Assembly (NCBI GenBank): GCA_002718375.1
Contig: PBEI01000004.1
Coordinates: 14,077 to 20,069 of the forward strand
Direction: 5' to 3'
Length of the DNA: 5,993 nucleotides
DNA from: Gammaproteobacteria bacterium
GTDB taxonomy: Bacteria; Pseudomonadota; Gammaproteobacteria; UBA11654
Each line of letters starts with the position of its first letter. Positions within the stretch are counted from its first letter, which is position 1. Of the stretch, positions 1-5,885 are shown one piece after another. The position numbers and the translations under genes were made by a program. A model generated the notes under the pieces. The model did no database searches, was not told the origin of the DNA, and saw only the letters and a list, made by a program, of their open reading frames with translations.

Positions 1-908
1 CCTTCTGGCTCAACAAATATTTGGTGTCTTGGTTTTTCTGAAAACTTAACCACCTTGTCTTCAATTGATGGGCAATATCTTGGTCCAACCCCTTTAATTG
101 TTCCTGTGTACATTGGTGAGCCCTTCAATGAATCAAGAATGATTTGATGCGTTCTCTGGTTTGTGTGCGCAATGTAGCAGCTGACCTGTTTTGGGTGGTC
201 TTCTCTTGATGACATAAAAGAAAAAACAGGCCTTGGGTTGTCGCCAACCTGTTCTTGGAGCTTTTCAAAATTAATGCTTGCTTTCAATATTCTAGGAGGT
301 GTTCCTGTTTTAAGCCTGCCTGTTCTTGGCATGATTTCCAAAAGCTGCTCCGCGAGCGCTATGGATGGTTTATCGCCTTTTCTGCCTCCGCTTGTTTGTT
401 GCTCTCCAGTGTGCATCACACCGTTTAAAAACGTGCCCACAGTTAGCACGAGTGTATTAGAAAAGAACCTTTCTCCACTGTCTGTTTCTAGGCCCTTTAT
501 TTTTTGGCCGTCTATAATCAACCTTGTGGCTGCTGCTTCACAAACTGAAAGGTTTTCTTGTCCGTAAACAAGCTCCTGTATCGCTCTTTTGTATAGGTCT
601 CTATCGGCTTGTGCTCTTGTTGCTTGAACTGCCTTTCCCTTGCTGGAATTTAGTTTTTTTATGTGTATTGCTGCTTGATCAGCCGCCCTTGCTATAAGTC
701 CGCCCATGGCATCAATTTCTTTTGCTAAGTGGCCTTTACCAACTCCACCGATTGCTGGGTTGCAGCTCATTTGTCCAATTGTTTTAATGGAGTGAGTAAC
801 TAGAAGTGTTTTGTGGCCCATCCTGGCCAAGGCTGCGGCAGCTTCTGTCCCAGCATGTCCTCCGCCCACCACGATCGCTTCTAAATTATTTTTTTTCTTT
901 TTGTTCAC
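1..908 (-). CDS. mnmG: MnmG (GidA), tRNA uridine-5-carboxymethylaminomethyl modification enzyme, N-terminal part
   Basis: This is the FAD-dependent subunit that, with MnmE, builds the (carboxymethyl)aminomethyl group on C5 of wobble uridine 34 in certain tRNAs; it acts in the cytoplasm. I translated the minus strand from a GTG at 908-906: 302 full codons are present and the C-terminal half (family length about 630) lies beyond the window edge. Visible features are the Rossmann FAD motif VVGGGHAGTEAA (13-24), QMSCNPAIGG (46-55, equivalent to E. coli Cys47), RLKTGTPPR (198-206) and the GidA signature GPRYCPSIEDK (275-285, equivalent to Cys277). The start is set by context: the GTG shares its last-read base with the mnmE TAG stop (TAGTG), and an AGG lies 6 nt upstream. 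The N-terminus is Lys/Asn-rich (MNKKKKNN). One oddity is KGKAVQATRAQ (90-100), where the family has KGPAV(R/W). Identification is secure. Confidence 0.97.
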   Translation of the reverse strand, partial: MNKKKKNNLEAIVVGGGHAGTEAAAALARMGHKTLLVTHSIKTIGQMSCNPAIGGVGKGHLAKEIDAMGGLIARAADQAAIHIKKLNSSKGKAVQATRAQADRDLYKRAIQELVYGQENLSVCEAAATRLIIDGQKIKGLETDSGERFFSNTLVLTVGTFLNGVMHTGEQQTSGGRKGDKPSIALAEQLLEIMPRTGRLKTGTPPRILKASINFEKLQEQVGDNPRPVFSFMSSREDHPKQVSCYIAHTNQRTHQIILDSLKGSPMYTGTIKGVGPRYCPSIEDKVVKFSEKPRHQIFVEPE

Positions 909-2239
909 TACTTACCTATACAAAAACTTTTAAAGATTTCTCCCAATAAATCCTCTGTTGTAAACTCGCCTGTTACCTCAGCTAAGCTATTTTGCGCCTG
1001 AAGCAGTTCTTCTGCAACCAAATCAAGCGCTTCATTCTCTACAACACCTTTCTCTGCTTTGCAAAATGCAGTGTAGGCATCTCCAATTGATCTCAAATGT
1101 CTTTCCCTGGCTGTAATCGATGATTCATGGCTATCAGCATCAATGAATTGGTCGGCAATATGGTCCAGCAACCTGTCAACACCCTTTCCTGTTTTGGCAG
1201 AAAGAAGAAAAATGTTTGGCTCGTCTAGCTGGGGGTTGTCCTCTAACAAGTCTGACTTATTCAAAACAATTGTGCTCTTATTTTCTCTATTGATTGTTTT
1301 CCAGTCTTTAGCGTCAAAAACCTCTAAAACCATGTCGGCAGACTTGCCTGCTTCAAGCGCCCTTTTTACACCCTCTTGTTCTATTTCATCTTCAGAGTAT
1401 CTGAGCCCAGCTGTATCTAGAACCTTTAATGGAAACCCATCTATTGTTATGTTTTCAGAAACAATGTCTCTGGTTGTTCCGGCTTTGCTGCTAACGATTG
1501 CCCTTTCGCTGCCACAAATTTTGTTGAAGAGTGATGACTTACCAACATTTGGTTCGCCCATTATTGTGATAACCAGCCCGTTTCTCACCCTTATACCAAT
1601 TCTGGTTTGTTCAATCAGTTTTTCAAAGCTGTCTTTCGCCTCTTCTAGCATGGATAAGAGCGTTTCTGGATGTTTGGTTTCATCTAGGTCTTGGTCAGAA
1701 AAATCCAACATGGTTTCTACAAGAACCCTAACCCCTGTAACCTTGTTTGATATATCGCCCACCTTTTTTGAAAACTCACCGGCTAAAGATCTTTTGGCAG
1801 CGATTGCGGTTCTTGCAGAGGTGCTTTCAATTAAGTCAGCAACCGCCTCTGCTTGTGTTAAGTCCATTTTATCGTTGAGGTAAGCCCGTTTTGTAAACTC
1901 GCCTGGCTGTGCCTCTCTTCCGCCTAACTCGTATATTCTGTTTAGAATCATTTCGACAATTGCGGGGCTTCCGTGGGAACTAAACTCGGCAACATCTTCT
2001 CCTGTATAGCTTTTTGGGCCCTCAAAGAATACTGCGACGCCACTGTCTATCTCCTTGTCGTTACTGCCATAAAAGGTTGTATAGGCCGCATTTCTGTCTA
2101 CTGGTGTTTTTTTTGTTATTTCTGAAAAAAATTCTTTTGTTTGTGGGCCAGAAACTCTAATAACAGAAATTCCGGCCGCGCCCCGTGCTGAAGCTTGAGC
2201 GGCAATTGTGCCGGTTACTTTTTTTATCTTTTTGTTCAA
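908..2239 (-). CDS. mnmE: MnmE (TrmE), tRNA modification GTPase
   Basis: MnmE is a potassium-dependent, dimerising GTPase that partners MnmG in modifying U34 of tRNAs. The 443 residues match the usual length (E. coli 454). The N-terminal folate-binding domain includes GAAGISVIRVSGP (20-32), followed by the helical domain and an inserted G domain at about 217-368. The G motifs are G1 GEPNVGKSS (228-236, Asn231 at the potassium-coordinating position), G2 GTTRD (254-258), G3 DTAG (275-278), G4 NKSD (327-330) and SAK (347-349). Glu287 matches the E. coli Glu282 position needed for GTP hydrolysis. The protein ends with the hallmark FCIGK, whose Cys440 is the conserved C-terminal cysteine. The start is TTG: an in-frame stop lies 39 nt upstream with no ATG or GTG between it and the conserved TIAAQ, so TTG at 2239 is the only plausible common start codon. 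It lies 7 nt after yidC with no clear ribosome site, suggesting translational coupling. Confidence 0.98.
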   Translation of the reverse strand: MNKKIKKVTGTIAAQASARGAAGISVIRVSGPQTKEFFSEITKKTPVDRNAAYTTFYGSNDKEIDSGVAVFFEGPKSYTGEDVAEFSSHGSPAIVEMILNRIYELGGREAQPGEFTKRAYLNDKMDLTQAEAVADLIESTSARTAIAAKRSLAGEFSKKVGDISNKVTGVRVLVETMLDFSDQDLDETKHPETLLSMLEEAKDSFEKLIEQTRIGIRVRNGLVITIMGEPNVGKSSLFNKICGSERAIVSSKAGTTRDIVSENITIDGFPLKVLDTAGLRYSEDEIEQEGVKRALEAGKSADMVLEVFDAKDWKTINRENKSTIVLNKSDLLEDNPQLDEPNIFLLSAKTGKGVDRLLDHIADQFIDADSHESSITARERHLRSIGDAYTAFCKAEKGVVENEALDLVAEELLQAQNSLAEVTGEFTTEDLLGEIFKSFCIGK

Positions 2240-2246
2240 CGTGGCT

Positions 2247-3905
2247 TTAGTTTTTTTCTGCGGCCATTTTCCTGTTTACATTCCATTGTTGAGCAAACTG
2301 AAGAAGGGAGTTTGTCACCCAATAGAGAACGAGTCCAGAGGGAAACCATGCAAACAATAGCGTAAACATGATGGGCATAAACATGAACACCTTCTCTTGA
2401 ACCGGGTCTGCAGGAGCGGGGTTGGCCTTTTGTTGAAAAAACATGACAACGCCCATGAGAAGAGGCAGAACAAAATAGGGGTCTCTTGATGAAAGATCAT
2501 CAAGCCAGAGGTAGAAAGGGGCCTGCCTAATCTCTACACTCTCAAGCAAGACCCAATAGAAGGCGATAAAAAAGGGTATCTGGATCAAAAGGGGCAAGCA
2601 GCCTGCCATTGGGTTAACCTTCTCTCTTTTATACAGCTCCATTTGTGCCTGTCCCAATGCTGTTTTGTCGTCACCAAAACGTTCGTTCAGGGCTTTTAGC
2701 CTGGGTGCCAACTCTCTCATCTTTGCCATTGAGCGGCTGGAAGACTCCTGAAGTCGATAAAAAATAACCTTAATCATGAGTGTTACAAATATGATTGCAA
2801 GTCCCCAGTTTCCCAAAAAAGAGTGGCTTTTGTTGAGCGCCCAAAACATGGGCTTGGCAAGAAAAGACAGTCTTCCATAATCTACCGAAACCTCTAAGCC
2901 ATCTCTTGCTTTTGTGAGCTCGCTTTGTAGCTTTGGTCCAATAAATATTCCAAAGCCCGCCTCTGTCCTTTGTCTTGGACCAGCTGTGATATTGCTGTTT
3001 GATATTGCTGTAACCTTATTGAGATTAGCAGCTTCATCGTGTTCAGACTCATATCTGTGCTCGACACCCATAGGCGGCAGAACAGCAACCACAAAATGGT
3101 GTCTGATGTTGGCAAACCAGCCGTTTGTGTGCGTTTTCTTATAAGGTGCATCAATGAGGTCGTCAGCATACTGTTTTTCATAGCTGTCTCCATCATAAAT
3201 GATGCCCCCATCAAAGGAATAGGACTCTACGTCAAACATTGATCTTTCTACCTCAACATTGTCTTTTACGAGCTGATAATATGGGACATAAGATTCTGTT
3301 TGTTCAGACATGTTTTCTATTAAAAAGGTTACCTCAACAAGATAGCTGTCAGGATTAAGCTTAAGTGTTTTTGTGACCTTAGTTCCATCATCAGAAAACC
3401 AAACAAAGCTGAGCTTGTTTCGCCCTCTTGATGACAATGAGTAGTTCTCGATGTGTGTGGGGCTTGGTTCTCCTGAGGCAGAAAGCAGCCCAGATTGAAG
3501 TCGATGAAACTCGTAAAGCGGGTCATTTACATACATCAAGTCAATCTTATTATCCTTTTTGTTTTTGCTTGGGTAATACTTAAGCAGTTTGGCCGCAATT
3601 ATGTCGGCGCCCTTGCTGTCAACCGTAATTGAAAGCACGTTATTAGAAATTGTTGACGTTTCTGACTTGTCTTTAAGGTTGTTTGTATTGGCAACAAGTT
3701 TGCCGCTATTAATGCTTGGTAGGTTCTCTTGGAACGATTCAGAGCTTTCGTCTGCCGTATTTAGGGTTTGCTCCAAACCTCTTGGAGCTGTGCTCTCTTG
3801 GTTACTGTCATACCCTAAAGCTGTGTCTTGGTTGCTCCATTCAATGTATAGAAAAACACACAATGCGCTGAAAGTGAGCCATAGAAATGTTCTTGCGGAT
3901 TCCAT
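2247..3905 (-). CDS. yidC: YidC (Oxa1 family) membrane protein insertase
   Basis: YidC inserts and folds inner-membrane proteins, alone or with SecYEG. The 552 residues are close to E. coli YidC (548). In order: an N-terminal membrane anchor (about 6-22); a Ser/Asn/Glu-rich linker (about 24-90); the large periplasmic beta domain (about 90-345); and the insertase core with TM2 about 365-384, the cytoplasmic helical hairpin with SMAKMRELAPRLKAL (392-406) and EKVNPMAGCLPLLIQIPFF (428-446), then TM segments near 436-456, 477-491, 506-520 and 522-540. Conserved signatures include VEIRQAPFYLWLDDLSSRDP (457-476) and WFPSGLVLYWV (520-530). The groove residue corresponding to E. coli Arg366 is Lys379, which keeps the positive charge; from memory Lys is also seen in pseudomonad-type YidC. 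The ATG start sits one base after the rnpA stop (TAAAATG) without a visible Shine-Dalgarno, so reinitiation after rnpA is likely. No yidD lies between them. Confidence 0.98.
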   Translation of the reverse strand: MESARTFLWLTFSALCVFLYIEWSNQDTALGYDSNQESTAPRGLEQTLNTADESSESFQENLPSINSGKLVANTNNLKDKSETSTISNNVLSITVDSKGADIIAAKLLKYYPSKNKKDNKIDLMYVNDPLYEFHRLQSGLLSASGEPSPTHIENYSLSSRGRNKLSFVWFSDDGTKVTKTLKLNPDSYLVEVTFLIENMSEQTESYVPYYQLVKDNVEVERSMFDVESYSFDGGIIYDGDSYEKQYADDLIDAPYKKTHTNGWFANIRHHFVVAVLPPMGVEHRYESEHDEAANLNKVTAISNSNITAGPRQRTEAGFGIFIGPKLQSELTKARDGLEVSVDYGRLSFLAKPMFWALNKSHSFLGNWGLAIIFVTLMIKVIFYRLQESSSRSMAKMRELAPRLKALNERFGDDKTALGQAQMELYKREKVNPMAGCLPLLIQIPFFIAFYWVLLESVEIRQAPFYLWLDDLSSRDPYFVLPLLMGVVMFFQQKANPAPADPVQEKVFMFMPIMFTLLFAWFPSGLVLYWVTNSLLQFAQQWNVNRKMAAEKN

Positions 3906-3906
3906 T

Positions 3907-4236
3907 TTAGTTTTTATCTAACAATATTGTTTTTGAGTCTTTAAGCAGCTGTTCGCGGACAATGATAGCATCGTTTTTTATAGATTGATCTAGATTCTTT
4001 GCTAATAGAAATACAAGGTCGACACTTTCGTTTTTAAGATCATCAAAGGAGTTTCTAACGATCCTTCTGATCCTATTTCTGTCATGTGCGCGCTGTACTT
4101 TTGCTTTTGGCAAACTTATGCCTAGTCTGCATTTCCCGTCCTTTTTATATAAATAATATAGATTGTAATAAGTAGAGCGTATGAGTTTGCCGCTCTCAAT
4201 TACTTCATCAAAGTTAATATTGCTTGAGGTTATCAA
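3907..4236 (-). CDS. rnpA: RnpA, protein component of ribonuclease P
   Basis: RnpA is the small basic protein cofactor of the RNase P ribozyme, which trims the 5' leader of precursor tRNAs. The 109-residue product carries the defining RNA-binding motif RAHDRNRIRR (49-58; E. coli RAHERNRIKR), preceded by RLGISLPKAKV (37-47) and followed by the helical IVRNSFDDL (59-67). The start is constrained: the only reasonable initiator is TTG at 4236-4234, because the rpmH stop TAA lies in the same frame just one codon upstream and no ATG/GTG/TTG precedes the conserved Phe9 of the FDEVIESGK segment. The protein therefore lacks most of the basic N-terminal leader that usually precedes this Phe. An AAGG sits only 1 nt before the TTG, so initiation probably depends on coupling to rpmH. 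The start is the least certain part; the family is clear. Confidence 0.95.
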   Translation of the reverse strand: MITSSNINFDEVIESGKLIRSTYYNLYYLYKKDGKCRLGISLPKAKVQRAHDRNRIRRIVRNSFDDLKNESVDLVFLLAKNLDQSIKNDAIIVREQLLKDSKTILLDKN

Positions 4237-4239
4237 GCC

Positions 4240-4374
4240 TTATACAGAAAGTCGTTTTCTGCCCTTGGCTCTGCGCCTGTTAATAACAAGCCTGCCTGCT
4301 TTTGTTGACATGCGCGATCTGAAACCGTGAGTTCGCTTCCTCTTTAAATTGCTTGGTTGGTACGTTCTTTTCAT
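4240..4374 (-). CDS. rpmH: 50S ribosomal protein L34 (bL34)
   Basis: This is a small, very basic large-subunit ribosomal protein of 44 residues (E. coli 46). I translated it by hand from the minus strand: it begins [19 protein letters not shown] and ends with [12 protein letters not shown], matching the L34 family along its whole length, with the terminal Ser-Lys of E. coli missing. It is the first gene of the rpmH-rnpA-yidC-mnmE-mnmG cluster and lies 191 nt from the divergent dnaA, the classical bacterial arrangement. The promoter is probably at 4404-4431, giving a leader of roughly 20-25 nt. No convincing Shine-Dalgarno lies before the ATG (the preceding bases are T/A-rich, ending TATCCG), which is odd for a highly expressed ribosomal protein. 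The stop codon is separated from the rnpA TTG start by a single in-frame codon. Confidence 0.98.
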   Translation of the reverse strand: MKRTYQPSNLKRKRTHGFRSRMSTKAGRLVINRRRAKGRKRLSV

Positions 4375-4403
4375 CGGATATAAAAACTTTATTTAAAAAC
4401 AAT

Positions 4404-4431
4404 ATGATAGATATTCTAATTAGGGTTGCAA
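4404..4431 (-). promoter_or_regulatory. Candidate sigma-70 promoter of the rpmH operon
   Basis: Read on the minus strand, a -35-like TTGCAA (4426-4431, 4 of 6 to TTGACA) and a -10-like TATCAT (4404-4409, 5 of 6 to TATAAT) are separated by 16 nt. Transcription would start near 4397, a little over 20 nt before the rpmH ATG. The spacer contains the 8-bp palindrome CTAATTAG (4416-4423), and AATAT-GATAG-ATATT (4401-4415) overlaps the -10; either could be a binding site or chance in AT-rich DNA. Position and fit make it the best candidate, but no start site is demonstrated. Confidence 0.55.
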
Positions 4432-4473
4432 AGAGTATGAAACTATACAAAATATGTCAACAAATAAACACCC

Positions 4474-4482
4474 TGTGGATAA
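4474..4482 (-). promoter_or_regulatory. Perfect DnaA box upstream of dnaA
   Basis: The minus strand reads TTATCCACA, the strongest consensus binding site for DnaA. It is the only exact box I see in the rpmH-dnaA spacer. A box in front of dnaA usually serves autoregulation of dnaA, and in pseudomonads this same spacer is an origin. Here it would overlap the -35 position of the candidate dnaA -10 at 4497-4502, which would fit repression by DnaA. The sequence match is directly visible; the regulatory role is inferred. Confidence 0.8.
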
Positions 4483-4496
4483 GTTTATAAGATGGG

Positions 4497-4502
4497 TATA
4501 GT
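4497..4502 (+). promoter_or_regulatory. Candidate -10 element of the dnaA promoter
   Basis: TATAGT matches TATAAT at 5 of 6 positions and would place the transcript start near 4508-4510, about 57 nt before the dnaA ATG. The matching -35 region, 17 nt upstream, is poor (TGTGGA) and coincides with the DnaA box. TATAAG at 4486-4491 is an alternative -10, also without a good -35. The call rests on position and one hexamer only. Confidence 0.3.
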
Positions 4503-4517
4503 ATTCATATTCTGTAT

Positions 4518-4539
4518 TTGAAGCGAAACTCTGCTTCAA
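4518..4539 (+). promoter_or_regulatory. Inverted repeat (leader hairpin) before dnaA
   Basis: TTGAAGC (4518-4524) and GCTTCAA (4533-4539) are perfect reverse complements with an 8-nt loop, so RNA from a promoter upstream of 4518 could form a 7-bp stem. It ends 13 nt before the GAGAG ribosome site. There is no U-run after it, so it is unlikely to be an intrinsic terminator. It could tune dnaA translation or mRNA stability, or be a protein-binding site in DNA; the function is not known. Confidence 0.45.
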
Positions 4540-4552
4540 TAAACCAAATTTT

Positions 4553-4557
4553 GAGAG
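4553..4557 (+). promoter_or_regulatory. Ribosome binding site that sets the dnaA start
   Basis: GAGAG ends 8 nt before the ATG at 4566, a normal spacing. It supports that ATG over the in-frame TTG at 4518, which would add 16 residues unlike any DnaA N-terminus I know and whose first bases form one arm of the leader inverted repeat. Confidence 0.65.
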
Positions 4558-4565
4558 ATAATATA

Positions 4566-5885
4566 ATGGAAAAAACCGTCTGGGATCAGTGTCTAAATGA
4601 GCTTAAGACGGACCTTTCAGAATCACAATTTAATACCTGGATTAGACCCCTCATATTTAGTAGAGACGAGCACTCTGACACAATTACTCTTTTCGCGCCT
4701 AATAAGTTTGTTGTTGACTGGGTTGAAAAGAACTATTTAAAAAAGATAAAAACAATAGCGAAGGACGCAGGCGGTCAGACTACTTCTGTGGCAATACTCG
4801 TTGGTGAGGACAAATTAGGTGAGCCGAGCGCTAAGGTTGCACCAAATACCTCAAACAAAGTTACCGGTACGCCTCTTAATAAGCTTTATACCTTTGAAAA
4901 CTTTGTTGGTGGTAAAAGCAACCAAATTGCTAGGGCAGCTGCCCTTCAAATAGCTGAAAACCCCGGGCAATCATACAATCCTTTTTTTATTTATGGGGGT
5001 GTAGGCCTTGGTAAAACACACCTAATTCAGAGTGTTGGTAATGAAATTAGAGAAAAACAAAAAAACAAAAACATTGCGTATGTTCACTCTGAAAGGTTTG
5101 TCGGAGAAATGGTTTCAGCGATTCAACACAATAGCCTCAATAGCTTTAAAAGCGATTACAGGTCTTTAGATGTCTTGCTAATTGATGACATTCAGTTTTT
5201 AGCGGGCAAAGAAAAGTCTCAAGAAGAGTTTTTCCACACCTTTAATGTTTTAATTGAAAGCGGCAGCCAAATAATCATAACAAGTGATAAATATCCAAAA
5301 GAAATCAGAGGATTAGAAGAAAGGCTTAGGTCTAGATTTGGCTGGGGTCTGACGGTTTCGATTGACCCTCCAGAAATGGAAACATCCGTTGCAATTCTCC
5401 TTGTTAAAGCAGAGCTTGAGGGTTTTGATTTACCAGAAGAGGTAGCATTTTTTATTTGTGAAAACATACGATCAAATGTTCGAGAGCTTGAGGGCGCATT
5501 AAGAAAAATAATTGCCACATCGAGATTTACCGGTGTTAGCCCAAGCGTTGATATGGCCAGAGATTGTTTAAAAGACCTTCTTTCTCTTCAGAGCAGGACA
5601 CTTACAACAGCATCTATTCAGAAGACCGTTGCAGAGTACTTTAATATAAGGGTTTCTGATCTGCACTCAAAGAAAAGGAGTCGGTCGATTACTAGGCCAA
5701 GGCAGCTTGCAATGGCTGTTACAAAAGAACTAACTACATATAGCTTACCAGAAATAGGTGATAGTTTTGGGGGCAGAGACCACACAACTGTTATTCATGC
5801 TTGCAAAAAGATTGCAGAGTTAAGAAAAAATGATGTTTCAGTAGATGAGGATTACAAAAATGTTTTGCGCTTGCTTTCTTTGTGA
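4566..5885 (+). CDS. dnaA: DnaA, chromosomal replication initiator protein
   Basis: DnaA is the AAA+ ATPase that binds DnaA boxes, melts oriC and recruits the replicative helicase; it is also a transcription regulator. I start it at ATG 4566, giving 439 residues beginning MEKTVWDQCLNELK, which aligns with the usual N-terminus (E. coli 467 aa). Domain I (1 to about 75) has Trp6 and APNKFVVDWVEKNYL (44-58). Domain II is a short linker (about 75-105), which explains the reduced length. Domain III has Walker A GGVGLGKTH (144-152), Walker B LLIDDIQF (204-211), sensor 1 ITSD (238-241), the arginine-finger box RSRFGWGL (255-262, Arg257 corresponding to E. coli Arg285) and sensor 2 NVRELEGAL (304-312). 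Domain IV has KKRSRSITRPRQLAMA (369-384) and the DNA-binding signature GGRDHTTVIHACKKI (402-416). All catalytic and DNA-contact motifs are intact. The stop codon overlaps a DnaA box. dnaN would be expected next but does not begin inside the window. Confidence 0.98.
   Translation: MEKTVWDQCLNELKTDLSESQFNTWIRPLIFSRDEHSDTITLFAPNKFVVDWVEKNYLKKIKTIAKDAGGQTTSVAILVGEDKLGEPSAKVAPNTSNKVTGTPLNKLYTFENFVGGKSNQIARAAALQIAENPGQSYNPFFIYGGVGLGKTHLIQSVGNEIREKQKNKNIAYVHSERFVGEMVSAIQHNSLNSFKSDYRSLDVLLIDDIQFLAGKEKSQEEFFHTFNVLIESGSQIIITSDKYPKEIRGLEERLRSRFGWGLTVSIDPPEMETSVAILLVKAELEGFDLPEEVAFFICENIRSNVRELEGALRKIIATSRFTGVSPSVDMARDCLKDLLSLQSRTLTTASIQKTVAEYFNIRVSDLHSKKRSRSITRPRQLAMAVTKELTTYSLPEIGDSFGGRDHTTVIHACKKIAELRKNDVSVDEDYKNVLRLLSL

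Noticed and set aside
238..567. A plus-strand open frame of 109 codons
   Set aside because: It lies antisense to the conserved core of mnmG, which I confirmed by translation of the minus strand; no independent support.
887..905. T-rich run that could be a terminator for the plus strand or a slippery site
   Set aside because: It encodes the Lys/Asn-rich start of mnmG on the minus strand, no GC-rich stem precedes it, and no plus-strand gene ends there.
1395..1415. MnmE DTAGLRY instead of the common DTAGLRE
   Set aside because: The residue varies between families (for example Ser in Thermotoga), and the catalytic Glu equivalent (Glu287) is conserved, so no functional change is implied.
1143..1883. 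A long plus-strand open frame (246 codons) opposite mnmE
   Set aside because: It is entirely antisense to a complete, motif-rich mnmE, its translation resembles no family I know, and it has no ribosome site. It is best explained as a codon-usage shadow.
2767..2769. Lys379 of YidC in place of the groove Arg (E. coli Arg366) as a possible functional novelty
   Set aside because: Positive charge is retained and, from memory, Lys at this place is frequent in pseudomonad- and xanthomonad-type YidC.
3589..3921. A plus-strand frame of 110 codons with hydrophobic stretches
   Set aside because: It is antisense to the yidC N-terminus. The hydrophobic look follows from the Ser/Asn/Lys-rich yidC linker read in reverse.
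4518..4565. A 16-residue N-terminal extension of DnaA starting at TTG 4518
   Set aside because: The ATG at 4566 has a well-spaced GAGAG site and gives the normal DnaA N-terminus, while the extension covers the leader hairpin.
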